From CAZYME01 sp964648115 (GTDB lineage Bacteria; Pseudomonadota; Gammaproteobacteria; Legionellales; Legionellaceae): a DNA stretch of 64,000 nt. The translations under genes and the position numbers were made by a program. The notes under the pieces are model-generated. The model made no database searches and was not told the DNA's origin. It saw nothing but the letters and a program-made list of their open reading frames with translations. The stretch lies in the NCBI GenBank assembly GCA_964648115.1, contig CAZYME010000007.1:1-64000 (forward strand), in the 5' to 3' direction. Positions 16,989-26,609 of the stretch are shown one piece after another. Position 1 is the first letter of the stretch; each line of letters opens with the position of its first letter.

Positions 16989-17955
16989 GATACCGGTCGT
17001 TATTCAAAGTGGCCAAAAATATAAAACCATGCAAGGTACTGTTGCTATCAAAGACGGAGTTAAATCAGTCGAGCTCCCTTATCAACGTTTGGCAAAACCA
17101 GAGTGGTTACGAATAGTTAATCAGACTACCCCTGAGTACATGCACGTAAAAAAACAAGTGAAAGAGCATCGACTTTCCACTGTTTGTGAGGAAGCTAAAT
17201 GCCCTAATATTGCAGAATGCTGGTCGCATGGCACTGCAACCATTATGTTGATGGGATCAGTTTGCACTCGGGCATGCCGCTTTTGTTCTGTGGACACTGG
17301 CAATCCTCATGGCTGGTTAGATCAAGAGGAGCCAGAGAACACAGCGAAAACTGTAGCATTAATGAATTTGGATTATGTGGTATTAACATCTGTTAACCGT
17401 GATGATTTACCAGATGGTGGGGCAAAGCATTATGCTGATGCTATCAGTGCAATTAAAGCACGTTGCCCGAAGACCAAAATTGAAGCGCTAACACCTGATT
17501 TTCAAGGGAAGTGTGGTGATGTGGCTGTATTGTTAGACAGTGGTCTTGATGTGTTTGCGCAGAATGTAGAGACAGTCGAGCGTCTCACACATCCTGTTCG
17601 CGATAATCGCGCGGGCTATTGGCAAACACTAAATGTATTGGCTTTTGCTAAGCAGTACCGACCTGATGTATTAACAAAAACAAGTTTAATGCTGGGGTTG
17701 GGGGAAACTGATGAAGAAATCATCCAGACTATGGACGATCTTCGTGCGCAACGAGTTGATATTTTAACCTTGGGCCAATATTTGCAGCCTACTAAAAACC
17801 ATTTGCCAGTAATGCGTTATGTAACTCCTGAAATATTTTCTAAGTTACGCGATATTGGGTTGGAAAAAGGATTCTTCGAAGTAGCTTCAGGCCCCTTGGT
17901 TCGATCAAGCTATCGTGCAGATCGTATTTTTAAGCGGGATAATTTAGGGCTTTGA
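16972..17955 (+). CDS. lipA: Lipoyl synthase
   Basis: LipA is a radical SAM enzyme that inserts two sulfurs into octanoyl-protein to make lipoyl cofactor. The 327 residues contain both iron-sulfur clusters' ligands: CxxxxCxxxxxC (CEEAKCPNIAEC) near residue 70 for the auxiliary cluster and CTRACRFC near 97 for the SAM cluster. The conserved C-terminal RSSYRAD is also present. Length is normal. A GGAGG site precedes the ATG inside the upstream gene. No lipB is adjacent. It is the last gene of the PAP2 operon, followed by an inverted-repeat element. Confidence 0.97.
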   Translation: MSKLTEIPVVIQSGQKYKTMQGTVAIKDGVKSVELPYQRLAKPEWLRIVNQTTPEYMHVKKQVKEHRLSTVCEEAKCPNIAECWSHGTATIMLMGSVCTRACRFCSVDTGNPHGWLDQEEPENTAKTVALMNLDYVVLTSVNRDDLPDGGAKHYADAISAIKARCPKTKIEALTPDFQGKCGDVAVLLDSGLDVFAQNVETVERLTHPVRDNRAGYWQTLNVLAFAKQYRPDVLTKTSLMLGLGETDEEIIQTMDDLRAQRVDILTLGQYLQPTKNHLPVMRYVTPEIFSKLRDIGLEKGFFEVASGPLVRSSYRADRIFKRDNLGL

Positions 17956-17972
17956 TCCAGTACAACTTACAC

Positions 17973-18071
17973 TAGGGTCTGTTGACAATTCACACCTACC
18001 CCGACGTCCCGCGGATGAACCCCGAAACGGAGGCTTAGCGTGGGTTATAGGGCAATTATCAACAGACCCTA
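17973..18071. repeat. 99-bp element with 18-bp terminal inverted repeats
   Basis: The termini 17973-17990 and 18054-18071 are inverted copies with one mismatch (TAGGGTCTGTTGACAATT). The interior holds CGACGTCCCGCGG, which resembles the arm start of the palindrome inside tilS (31549). It has the look of a small MITE between convergent lipA and the solute-binding gene. Its right end supplies the stop codon of the latter. It may also act as a terminator. Confidence 0.7.
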
Positions 18072-18806
18072 TTTTTCATTCGCAAAATATGTCGTATACA
18101 AATTCAAATAAAAACTGCTTTGCTCTAATGTCTGGATTTGCTGATTAATTTTTTTGATCAGATCCGCATTTTTGGGGGTGGCCATAATTACAATCCCTTC
18201 CCCCACCCTTACGGGATCTCCCAATGATTTAAACTGATCACCACCGTTTAGCTCCCAATAAAGCACGGTTGACTCATGTGTAAATGCAGCAGAAATCTCT
18301 CCATTACTTAAAGCTGTAATAAGAGAGTCCATCCCAGTGTATTGCTGGATTTGAAATTGCTCAGAGAACTGCGCTAGTAGGTAAGTATAAAAAACATCAC
18401 CATCTTGACTCCCTCTCACAATACCAACTTTAGCGCCTTTGAGATCGTCGATCGCATTAAAATGTCTATTCTTTAATACCAGGAATGCTCCTTTGCTTAA
18501 TACGTAAGGAAGGCTGTATATATAATCCTCAGGGCCACCTGAGTTAAATGTAAGCCCTCCAATAGCAAGATCAATTTTTCCTGCCGCGACTGAGGTATAT
18601 AACTGACTGTAGTCCATGGGTATCAAATCATATTTTTCATTCAGGTTTTGGCAAATTTTTTGTATAAATTGCACATCAAACCCGGTTGTATTTGACAGCA
18701 CAAATGGGGGATAAAAAAATACAGTGCCAATTTTAAGATTGGCATATGCAGAAGTTATATTCAGAAAAAAACAAATAGAGATAATAAGCACACTACGTAT
18801 TCTCAT
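18069..18806 (-). CDS. Periplasmic amino-acid-binding protein (SBP family 3)
   Basis: A 245-residue secreted protein with an N-terminal signal peptide ending near residue 22 (SAYA) and a two-lobe periplasmic binding fold of the family 3 type (polar amino acids, such as ArtJ/GlnH). The segment GKIDLAIGGLTF near residue 75 is typical. No ABC ATPase or permease gene is nearby, so it must pair with distant components or act as a sensor. It is the last of four minus-strand genes and starts three bases after the glycosyltransferase stop. Its stop codon lies in the terminal repeat of the element at 17973-18071. Confidence 0.85.
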   Translation of the reverse strand: MRIRSVLIISICFFLNITSAYANLKIGTVFFYPPFVLSNTTGFDVQFIQKICQNLNEKYDLIPMDYSQLYTSVAAGKIDLAIGGLTFNSGGPEDYIYSLPYVLSKGAFLVLKNRHFNAIDDLKGAKVGIVRGSQDGDVFYTYLLAQFSEQFQIQQYTGMDSLITALSNGEISAAFTHESTVLYWELNGGDQFKSLGDPVRVGEGIVIMATPKNADLIKKINQQIQTLEQSSFYLNLYTTYFANEK

Positions 18807-18809
18807 CTT

Positions 18810-20351
18810 TTAGAATTCCTTTTTTTTCTTGCTGTTTCTATAGAGCAAATAAACAAGATCAGCTTCTTGTTCAGTCGGCTTACCTCGTTCATATGAAAAA
18901 CGATGTGATTGATAAGCTCCTACTAAGGTATAGTTGTTAAGAAAACCAAATTTTCGTAATTCAATGTTTAATTCATTTCCATGGTGCAGTTTTGGATAGT
19001 AGGTGTCAACAACCCATTCTGGTTTTATAACTTCTAGCAGGTATTTGGCATATAAAGGTAGCGAGCGCCATGCTTTACGCGTCATATCCTTATTATTCAA
19101 GCAGAGGCTGTCAATAAACACAATGTCCGATCTTGCGAAAAAAGGAATGAGACCGCAGTCAGCAAGTAATACATGTGCGCCAACGGGGACGTCGCGGCTT
19201 AACCAATGTGTAATTTGCAAACGTACATTACTGCGCTGTTGGTAGTGCTTTACTGCGGTTTTGATGGTGTTAACCTGGTTTCCTGGGATAAAAATTTGTG
19301 TAAACAGAAGGATAACAATAGAAGTAACTAGAGCATTATTTTTTGCTGTGCAATTGAAATAGCTAAAAAACTCTTGCGTGCCAAGTACCGGTAATAATAC
19401 AAAAACACTAAATGCTCCTAAAAAAAGCCGATTATAATGAGCAATGGTGGGATCCGCATGATAGAGGAGCAGTGCATAAAGTAACGACGGCAACCAAAGT
19501 AAGATCTTTCTACAATCTTTTTGTGCAAAAAAATAGGGCAGGCTTAATATCAAGCAAGGGAATGCAATGGACAAATAATCAATGATGAGTTGAAACATGT
19601 AGCCATTTGCAAAGGCTTTGCAAGCATAGCTATTTGGTAGGAATTGATCGAAATAATAAATTCGCCAGGCAAAATAGATGGTATAAGGCAAAACAAAAAA
19701 AATGACAAAAATAAATATAAGGCTTCTGTAATGGTGTTTTAACTTTGTTGGTTGGTAAAGAGTGCAACCAATAAATGCACCAATTATCACGCTCCAAACT
19801 ATTCCATCAAAGCGCGTTAATCCTAACAAAGTTAGACCAAGGCACGTCAATATCCAAGCATGTGCGTTATACGTCCTATGTTTTTCATTGAACTTAGTAA
19901 AGCCCATAGCGCGCACGCTTTGCCAGGTCACAAATAATACCAAAGCCACAAAGAAGCTCGTTTCTAAGCCGCTGACCGTCCACCAAACAACGCCGTTATA
20001 ATGGCTAAATAGGTAAACAGGTAATGTAGCGGATAATGGTGATAGAAATGTGCGTGACAATTGATAGAGGAATACAAGTGCGGCTGTTAGACTGAGGCAG
20101 GCAAAATATTTAACTGTTACAGTTATTGGCAAACCTAATTTAATAAACAACGAAACGATTATTACCCAGGCAAAATTAGAATACCCTTCTACTGCACCGC
20201 CTGTAAGATTCCAGCGTAAACCGTGACCTTCTGCTAAATGGTGAGCATATCGCCAGCTAATGAATGCATCATCTGTCGTAAATGGCCAAGCATGGTAGCA
20301 AGATGCTGCTAGTTGCAAACCAGCCGCTATCAGAATCAGACTAGCTAGCAT
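18810..20351 (-). CDS. GT-C/PMT-type membrane glycosyltransferase
   Basis: A polytopic protein of about 513 residues with roughly ten membrane helices. The first periplasmic loop carries TTDDAFISWRYA and EGHGLRWN then VEGYSNF, a layout typical of bacterial GT-C enzymes that transfer sugars from polyprenyl-phosphate carriers. The longest frame reaches 20600, but that part overlaps the transporter gene. Likely starts are ATG 20351 or TTG 20384, the latter overlapping the transporter stop. The soluble C-terminal third is periplasmic. It sits in a methyltransferase-transporter-GT-binding protein operon. Confidence 0.8.
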   Translation of the reverse strand: MLASLILIAAGLQLAASCYHAWPFTTDDAFISWRYAHHLAEGHGLRWNLTGGAVEGYSNFAWVIIVSLFIKLGLPITVTVKYFACLSLTAALVFLYQLSRTFLSPLSATLPVYLFSHYNGVVWWTVSGLETSFFVALVLFVTWQSVRAMGFTKFNEKHRTYNAHAWILTCLGLTLLGLTRFDGIVWSVIIGAFIGCTLYQPTKLKHHYRSLIFIFVIFFVLPYTIYFAWRIYYFDQFLPNSYACKAFANGYMFQLIIDYLSIAFPCLILSLPYFFAQKDCRKILLWLPSLLYALLLYHADPTIAHYNRLFLGAFSVFVLLPVLGTQEFFSYFNCTAKNNALVTSIVILLFTQIFIPGNQVNTIKTAVKHYQQRSNVRLQITHWLSRDVPVGAHVLLADCGLIPFFARSDIVFIDSLCLNNKDMTRKAWRSLPLYAKYLLEVIKPEWVVDTYYPKLHHGNELNIELRKFGFLNNYTLVGAYQSHRFSYERGKPTEQEADLVYLLYRNSKKKKEF

Positions 20352-20380
20352 GTACTCCAAATTGGTGTATTTTGTGTTGC

Positions 20381-21880
20381 TCAAGCGAGAACAACCCCAC
20401 GTTTGCCGAGTAGGCGGTGTAAGTAGCGGGCAAGAAATAGCATACATGCTCCTAATATGCAGGCGGCCAATCCCATCCATAGGTAATATTGTTGGTAGAT
20501 AGGAAGGCTTTGCAGTGGTGAAGTAATGTTTTCGGGAATGGCGACCCAGCTTGCTAAAGACCCAGATAGGGCGCTCGATAATGAACATGCCAAATACCAT
20601 ACGCCCATTGCAAAGGCTAATGCTCGGTTGTCACAATATAGGCCTATCATGCTCAAGCCAATAGCGCTTACCCATAGTTCCGCCAAGGAGATGAGAATAT
20701 AGGTGAGTGCTATGTAATTCCCATTGACGAGACCTTGCTGAGCATGCACCGCTGCATAGACCATCACCAGTAACGCGCTCCCTGCTAACAAAACACCGCA
20801 CGCAAATTGATAGGGAATGGAAAATCTCGGGAATTTTTCGTAAAAACGCGGAAGTTGTATCCCAAGAGCGATAATCAATAAGGGATTTAGCATTTGATAG
20901 TGGGCAGGGGACACCTGAAAACCGAATAGGAGTGAGTTTGAGTTATTTTGAGCAAATAATATTAATGTGCTATTCATTTGATTGTAGATGACGAAAAATA
21001 CAATGGCTTCGAGAATCAGCAACGATGCTACCAATTGCTTGTAACGGGGCTCACCAGATAGAGCAAATGTTTTAATTAAAAACCAGAAGATGCCTATTCC
21101 ACAGCCCATTGAAATTAAAATACTGGCTAGAAATATGTGGGAATATGCAAATAAGGTAAATAAGTAGAGGACTACCAAATACCCTACCACGCGATATTTA
21201 GCTAATAAGGGTAAAGAAAGTCTATCTTTTCCCCAGATTACAGTGTCGTACAAAGAGTAACGATATGCGAAATTGAGTGCTGCGATTGATTTCCCTACAA
21301 ATGCTATTGTAAGCACGGATAAAGGCCCATAACGACTATCTAATAGCGTGGGTGCCACCATCGTAGCTAAAAGAGCACCTACATTAATTGCCATATAGTA
21401 GAATGTCATAGCTGACTTGGCTTTGATGGCATCGTCAGTATAAATATGAGAAACCATGCCAGATGCTGTGCCTATCAAGAGGGAATTAGCCGCTGGGGTT
21501 AATGCAAAGGCTGCAATAAACAGATAGTCGCCGTGATCGGCGATCGTATGGCCGCTTAACATTATCAATAAATAAGCCAGAGCTAAGAGAATGCTTCCCA
21601 GTAAAATGCTTCGCCGTAAACCCAAAACATTGTCAGCCATATAGCCTCCAAGTACAGGCATGAGATAACCAGTAGCTTGGCTTATACCAATAAAGGCGTA
21701 CGCTTTAGCTTGATTATACCCAAGGCCATGTGCAAGCATTGGCCGGGTTAAGAAGAGAATCAGTATGGTATTCAGAGCGTAGGTAGAAAACTGGCTCCAG
21801 AAGGTAATCATAATAATATTTGTGGTTTGCTGTCGGCGAGCATTAAATAGAGGCAAGTGGTCTTCCATGGTATCTGGCAT
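20381..21880 (-). CDS. POT-family proton-coupled peptide transporter (MFS)
   Basis: A 499-residue protein of about 14 helices, matching the proton-dependent oligopeptide transporter (DtpA/PTR2) family. The N-terminal part with FWSQFSTYAL and GGYMADNVLGLRR near residue 75 fits the POT signature. Typical cargo is di- and tripeptides. The conserved Glu-rich helix-1 motif of classical POT members is modified here, so the substrate could differ. An AAGG site precedes the ATG. The upstream methyltransferase gene ends eight bases before. Confidence 0.85.
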   Translation of the reverse strand: MPDTMEDHLPLFNARRQQTTNIIMITFWSQFSTYALNTILILFLTRPMLAHGLGYNQAKAYAFIGISQATGYLMPVLGGYMADNVLGLRRSILLGSILLALAYLLIMLSGHTIADHGDYLFIAAFALTPAANSLLIGTASGMVSHIYTDDAIKAKSAMTFYYMAINVGALLATMVAPTLLDSRYGPLSVLTIAFVGKSIAALNFAYRYSLYDTVIWGKDRLSLPLLAKYRVVGYLVVLYLFTLFAYSHIFLASILISMGCGIGIFWFLIKTFALSGEPRYKQLVASLLILEAIVFFVIYNQMNSTLILFAQNNSNSLLFGFQVSPAHYQMLNPLLIIALGIQLPRFYEKFPRFSIPYQFACGVLLAGSALLVMVYAAVHAQQGLVNGNYIALTYILISLAELWVSAIGLSMIGLYCDNRALAFAMGVWYLACSLSSALSGSLASWVAIPENITSPLQSLPIYQQYYLWMGLAACILGACMLFLARYLHRLLGKRGVVLA

Positions 21881-21888
21881 ATAAAGCC

Positions 21889-22692
21889 TTATTTTTTTGC
21901 TAATACTATATCGATGATGTGTGTATCCTGGTAGGGAAAGGTAAAAATTTTACTAAATAAACGTTTGAGCCGCTGTATAAGAAAGGTTTTGGGGAGCATG
22001 CGTATAGATAAGCTATTCAAAAACCACGTTCCTTCAATCCCAAACACAGCTAATTCATCAATATTATTAAGCGTTATTGGGATATGCAAACGTTGATGTT
22101 CAACCACTTGAAATTGATGTTCTGCAAATGTGCGCAGGAGATCTTCTTCACTAGCAGCAACGGTAGTATTCTTGACGATGGCTTTGTAGTAGTGACCCAC
22201 AATGCTACTTAACAAAGTCTCTTCCGCAATAAAGCTAGCCAGCTGTTGCTGGGCTATGGGGAAGGAGTCATACGTTGTAGTAATCAGTGAAAAATGACCA
22301 TTTGCACGTGTTAACAAATTTGCTTCATTGAATAGCGTATTAATTGGGATATACGCATTAATGAAATGAGCAAGGACCAAGTCTTGGCTATGATGGGGCA
22401 GGCAGTTGCTGGCTTCGGTAGCGCTGGTCTCTATCGTGGTTAAGGGGAGTGCTTCACGCGCATGTTTTAGCATTTCCATAGAGATATCAATGCCAGTAAA
22501 GTCAGCAAGCGGCATGTTCTGTCTTAGTTGTTGTAAGAAAGCTCCATTCCCAACACCTAGATCCAGCACTTTATAATGCGGCTTCAACCCCAAATTTGCT
22601 CGTTTAATTTGAGAAATTGCTTGTTTATGGCTCTCACTGATTGAGCCAAATCGATTTGCCGTGGCATAGTGGTCGACAACATCGTGATACAT
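21889..22692 (-). CDS. SAM-dependent methyltransferase, class I
   Basis: About 267 residues. The SAM loop VLDLGVGNGAFL lies near residue 40, followed by FTGIDIS as the acidic end of strand 2. The rest fits the class I Rossmann methyltransferase fold (Methyltransf_25/11 type). The substrate is not deducible. The frame opens at TTG 22719; a GTG at 22707 has a better-spaced GGAAG site, and the ATG at 22692 is the conservative choice. It heads the four-gene minus-strand operon ending at 18069 and is divergent from the aminotransferase gene. Confidence 0.8.
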   Translation of the reverse strand: MYHDVVDHYATANRFGSISESHKQAISQIKRANLGLKPHYKVLDLGVGNGAFLQQLRQNMPLADFTGIDISMEMLKHAREALPLTTIETSATEASNCLPHHSQDLVLAHFINAYIPINTLFNEANLLTRANGHFSLITTTYDSFPIAQQQLASFIAEETLLSSIVGHYYKAIVKNTTVAASEEDLLRTFAEHQFQVVEHQRLHIPITLNNIDELAVFGIEGTWFLNSLSIRMLPKTFLIQRLKRLFSKIFTFPYQDTHIIDIVLAKK

Positions 22693-22852
22693 GACCTTTA
22701 AGGACACGTAAACTTCCAATTTTTAAACATCCACCCAGTATATCGCCAATTTATTCTCTTGGGTACTTAGAAAGTGAAAATGTGAATTTGACTAATACAA
22801 ATAGGATTGATAGTATCCCGCGAACCGTGGAGATAGTTCCTTTAGGACATAT

Positions 22853-23962
22853 ATGCAATTCATCGATTTAAAAACCCAATCAAATCGAATTGAAGAAAAA
22901 GTTTTGTCAAGATTCAAAGCGATATTGCATCATGGCGCCTATATTATGGGCCCTGAAATAGCTGAACTAGAACAAGCTTTGGCAAAATTTGTTGGCGTGG
23001 AGCATGCATTAGCTGTTTCAAGTGGAACCGATGCTTTGTTGATCGCATTGATGGCTTTGGGTGTTGGAGCAGGCGATGAAGTGATCACTACTCCCTTTAG
23101 TTTCTTTGCGACAGCGGAAATCATCGCGCTTTTAGGTGCAAAGCCAGTGTTTGTCGACATTGATCAAGACACATACAATATTGATGTGAGCAGTATTGAA
23201 GCCAAAATAACTGCAAAAACCAAAGCAATTATGCCCGTGAGTTTGTACGGCCAATGCGCTGATTTTGATGAAATTAACGCTATTGCAAAAAAATATAATT
23301 TACCTGTGATTGAAGATGCTGCACAAAGTTTTGGTGCAACTTACAAAGGTCGTCAATCTTGTGGATTGACAACGATTGGTTGTACGAGTTTTTTCCCGTC
23401 CAAACCGCTGGGCTGTTATGGTGATGGAGGCGCGTGCTTTACTAATGATGCAGAGCTCGCAACGCGTATGAACGAGATCCGCACACATGGTCAGTCAAAA
23501 CGCTATTATCATACTAGATTGGGCATAAATGGGCGGATGGATACCATTCAAGCAGCGATTTTATTAGAAAAAATGGTGATTTTTCCTGAAGAAATTCAAT
23601 TAAGACAACAAGTTGCTACAAGATACCTGCAGTTGCTTCCCACAGGTGTAAGAAAACCTATCATTCGCTCTCATAACACTAGCGTTTTTGCTCAATATAC
23701 AATTGAAACCTCGTTCCGAGATATGACGCAGGAGGCTTTACAAAAAAGAGGTATTCCCACGGCAGTCCATTACCCTGTAGGCCTACACGAGCAACCGATT
23801 TTCAAAGAGCTTTACCCCGGCACACAAGCATTTCCAAAAACAGAAACCGCCGCACGCCGCGTGATGAGTCTTCCTATGCATCCATATCTAACATTAAGCC
23901 AGCAACAAGAAATTTGTAAGGCGCTGGAGGAAGTGTTGAGTGAGGAGATTGCAGTAGCGTAA
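22853..23962 (+). CDS. DegT/DnrJ/EryC1 sugar aminotransferase (WbpE-like)
   Basis: A PLP-dependent aminotransferase of 369 residues acting on a keto-sugar nucleotide. The N-terminus FIDLKTQ...GAYIMGPE closely resembles WbpE of Pseudomonas, which aminates UDP-3-keto-GlcNAcA. Family marks are SSGTDALLIAL near residue 57, EDAAQSFGA near 158 and the PLP lysine in FFPSKPLG near 184. Length is normal. It is a single gene between the divergent methyltransferase and the convergent pgi. With the WbpL-like transferase at 25596 it points to an amino-sugar surface polysaccharide, though WbpA, B and D homologues are not in the window. Confidence 0.88.
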   Translation: MQFIDLKTQSNRIEEKVLSRFKAILHHGAYIMGPEIAELEQALAKFVGVEHALAVSSGTDALLIALMALGVGAGDEVITTPFSFFATAEIIALLGAKPVFVDIDQDTYNIDVSSIEAKITAKTKAIMPVSLYGQCADFDEINAIAKKYNLPVIEDAAQSFGATYKGRQSCGLTTIGCTSFFPSKPLGCYGDGGACFTNDAELATRMNEIRTHGQSKRYYHTRLGINGRMDTIQAAILLEKMVIFPEEIQLRQQVATRYLQLLPTGVRKPIIRSHNTSVFAQYTIETSFRDMTQEALQKRGIPTAVHYPVGLHEQPIFKELYPGTQAFPKTETAARRVMSLPMHPYLTLSQQQEICKALEEVLSEEIAVA

Positions 23963-23981
23963 GCTTAGAACCAAAAATTTC

Positions 23982-24032
23982 GTAATAGCTCACCTTATAT
24001 ACGAATCTCTAGGTACGGATGTGGGCTATTAC
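23982..24032. terminator. Hairpin between convergent genes
   Basis: Arms 23982-23993 (GTAATAGCTCAC) and 24021-24032 pair with one mismatch across a 27-base loop. Placed between the stops of the aminotransferase and pgi genes, it may end transcription from both sides. The loop is long and there is no T tract, so support is modest. Confidence 0.4.
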
Positions 24033-24043
24033 AAACGTTAGGG

Positions 24044-25549
24044 CTATACGATAGATTTTTGAATTGTTCGTTCCTGAGCAAGACGCTTCGCACTTTCCAC
24101 GCCTGGCTGATCAAAAGGATTAACATCCCAAATAACGCTTTGTACAAAGACTTTATGCTCATAAAGAGCAGCTAAAGCGCCAATGGTGAAAGGGGTATAG
24201 TGGCTGATGCGAATGTGGTTTACAGGGAGTTGTCCAGGAATATAATAACTTTGATTTTCCTGGTCGTTAACTCCGGCTGTTAGTACGCGTATTTTTGCGT
24301 CACATATGTTATTTATAATTTGTCCCGTATGTGCATTCAAACTAATAAAATCCGCTGTCACCTTATGAGTACCTTGGCAAAGCATTTGGTAATAACTATG
24401 TTGTGCTTGGTTACCCATCCCGCCCCAAATGAGAGGGCTGGTGGCGTGATTAATGGCTTTCCCTTGGTTATCTATAGATTTACCATTACTTTCCATATCA
24501 AGTTGTTGGATATATGGCACAAAATGTGTAAATAGCTGGGTATAAGTCCAGATTAATAAATTGTGAATGTGTAAAAAATTGTTATTCCAAATTCCAATCA
24601 ATGCCAAAAGAACGGGCAGGTTAGTTGCGAAATCACTTTTTTGAAAGTGCTCATCCATGCTATTTGCACCGGCAAGCAGCTGGTTAAATTGCTCAAAACC
24701 GATAGCAATCGCCGTGATTAAATTGATGGCAGAACAGAAAGAATATCGCCCACCAATCCAATCCCATATAGGTAGGACGGTATTTATCCCAAATTGGTGG
24801 GCCTTTTTACTATCAGCAGTTATGGCAATAAAATGTTTTTCGTGGTGTTGTTCAGGGCCAATCCATTCCATTGCTTTTCTGGCATTATAAAGCGTTTCTT
24901 GTGTGGTAAATGATTTTGAGGAAACAATAAATAATGTGGTTTCCGGAGCAAGTTTGGCCATTGCACTTGTGAAGCTGCTGGGATCGGAATCGGAAATAAA
25001 ATGATACCCCAGTGCTTTCTCAGTGAAATCCTCTAGTGCTTTTAAAGAAAACCGTGGACCAAGGTCAGAGCCCCCAATACCGATATTGACTATGTCAGTA
25101 ATAGGTTTTCCGGAAAATCCAAGCCATTGTTTCTCTCTAATTTGTTCAACAATGATTTGCATTTTTTTACGAGCTGCCATAACGTCAAGCATAACATTGT
25201 GACCATTAACCAGGATGGGTATGTCACTTGAAGCGCGTAATGCTGTATGCAGAGCTGGTCTATTTTCACTGATATTAACGTTATCACCGCGCATCAGAGC
25301 ATGAATTTTATCTCGTAAACAGCAGGAGTCTGCGAGCTCAATCAGCAATTCGAGTGTTTTGGCTGTGACGCGTTGATTTGAATAATCTAGATGAATATTG
25401 CATGAGGACGCGTTAAACTGTGCCCGCTCGTTAACCGAGGCTTGGATTAAATCTGAAGTGGCGTACAGTCTCAGCGACTGAGCATGCTCATCTAAAGATT
25501 TCCAAATGCTAGCTTTATTCGGCTTTGTCATTACGGCGTTCAACATCAT
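24044..25549 (-). CDS. pgi: Glucose-6-phosphate isomerase
   Basis: Pgi interconverts glucose-6-phosphate and fructose-6-phosphate in glycolysis and supplies hexose phosphates for sugar nucleotides. The 501-residue protein has the family segments IGIGGSDLGP near residue 150, SSKSFTTQET near 210 and GGRYSFCSAIN near 270, plus the C-terminal LYEHKVFVQS and FDQPGVE. Two early ATGs exist (25549 and 25531), and neither has a clear ribosome-binding site. It reads away from the WbpL-like gene. Confidence 0.97.
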   Translation of the reverse strand: MMLNAVMTKPNKASIWKSLDEHAQSLRLYATSDLIQASVNERAQFNASSCNIHLDYSNQRVTAKTLELLIELADSCCLRDKIHALMRGDNVNISENRPALHTALRASSDIPILVNGHNVMLDVMAARKKMQIIVEQIREKQWLGFSGKPITDIVNIGIGGSDLGPRFSLKALEDFTEKALGYHFISDSDPSSFTSAMAKLAPETTLFIVSSKSFTTQETLYNARKAMEWIGPEQHHEKHFIAITADSKKAHQFGINTVLPIWDWIGGRYSFCSAINLITAIAIGFEQFNQLLAGANSMDEHFQKSDFATNLPVLLALIGIWNNNFLHIHNLLIWTYTQLFTHFVPYIQQLDMESNGKSIDNQGKAINHATSPLIWGGMGNQAQHSYYQMLCQGTHKVTADFISLNAHTGQIINNICDAKIRVLTAGVNDQENQSYYIPGQLPVNHIRISHYTPFTIGALAALYEHKVFVQSVIWDVNPFDQPGVESAKRLAQERTIQKSIV

Positions 25550-25595
25550 TTAGTTGCGGTAAGATAGCATCAACAGAGGAGTGATAACAATAACT

Positions 25596-26609
25596 ATGAT
25601 TTATTTATTGGTGGCGGTGGCATTTCTATGTTCTCTGGTTTTAACGTGGTATCTACGCCGTTACGCATTGGCAAGAAATATCTTGGATATTCCAAACTCT
25701 AGAAGCTCGCATCTCGTTCCGACGCCACGTGGCGGTGGTTTGGCATTTATTGCTGTATTTTTAGTGGCGATCCCCTTTATAGCGTATTGTGGTTTTGTGA
25801 TTTTACCAGTAAGTGGGGCGTTGATTGGGGCAGGATTATTTGTCGCAGCCCTTGGGTTTTTGGACGATCACGGCCATATTGCTCCGCATTTGAGGCTATT
25901 AGGGCATTTTGGCGCGAGCGCTTTTGCTCTGTACTGGCTGGGTGGCATGTCGCCTATCTTGCTGGGAGGGTGGATATTCCCCGCAGGTTTTTTGCTTAAT
26001 ATTTTGATGGTTATTTACCTGGTGTGGTTATTGAATTTATATAATTTTATGGATGGAATTGATGGAATAGCTGGGGTTGAGGCACTCAGTGTTTGTCTGG
26101 GAGGAGCTTTTATTTATTGGCTTCATGGGGATTATGCTTTAATTGGTTTGCCAGTGATGTTGGCAGCAGCAGTTGCAGGTTTTTTATGGTGGAATTTCCC
26201 ATCCGCACGCATTTTTATGGGTGACGCAGGCAGTGGTTTTCTGGGATTGACCATTGGAATATTATCCATTCAAGCAGCGGCAATTAACCCGCAGTTTTTT
26301 TGGAGTTGGTTAATTCTATTAGGGGTGTTCATTGTAGATACAACCGTCACATTATTGTGTCGTTTCTACCGAGGCTGTAAACTGTACGAAGCGCACCGCA
26401 GCCATGCTTATCAACACGCAGTAAGTTATTTTGGTAGCCACTTTGCGGTTACGTTTCGTGTATTAATGATAAATATTCTTTGGTTGTTACCCATAGCGAT
26501 ACTCGTTGCTATGGATTTTTTAATTGGTCCTGCAGGGTTATTAATCGCTTATTTCCCACTGGTAATTGTAGTTGTTAAGTTTAAGGCTGGAAGGGAAGTC
26601 CTAAAATAG
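25596..26609 (+). CDS. Polyprenyl-phosphate sugar-1-phosphate transferase (WbpL/WecA family)
   Basis: A 337-residue inner-membrane protein of about ten helices in the GT4/MraY-WecA superfamily. It transfers a HexNAc-1-phosphate to undecaprenyl phosphate, starting O-antigen or similar glycan synthesis. The N-terminal NSRSSHLVPTPRGGG and FLDDHGHI segments are nearer WbpL than MraY. MDGIDGIAG near residue 153 and MGDAGSGFLG near 210 are the catalytic and metal loops. The frame opens at GTG 25581. The ATG at 25596 lies 14 bases after GGAG, so the start is uncertain. It is divergent from pgi. Confidence 0.9.
   Translation: MIYLLVAVAFLCSLVLTWYLRRYALARNILDIPNSRSSHLVPTPRGGGLAFIAVFLVAIPFIAYCGFVILPVSGALIGAGLFVAALGFLDDHGHIAPHLRLLGHFGASAFALYWLGGMSPILLGGWIFPAGFLLNILMVIYLVWLLNLYNFMDGIDGIAGVEALSVCLGGAFIYWLHGDYALIGLPVMLAAAVAGFLWWNFPSARIFMGDAGSGFLGLTIGILSIQAAAINPQFFWSWLILLGVFIVDTTVTLLCRFYRGCKLYEAHRSHAYQHAVSYFGSHFAVTFRVLMINILWLLPIAILVAMDFLIGPAGLLIAYFPLVIVVVKFKAGREVLK

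Noticed and set aside
20352..20600. N-terminal extension of the GT-C protein overlapping the POT transporter gene by over 200 bases.
   Set aside because: The transporter reading is conserved there. The extension lacks membrane or domain character, and later starts give the normal first helix.
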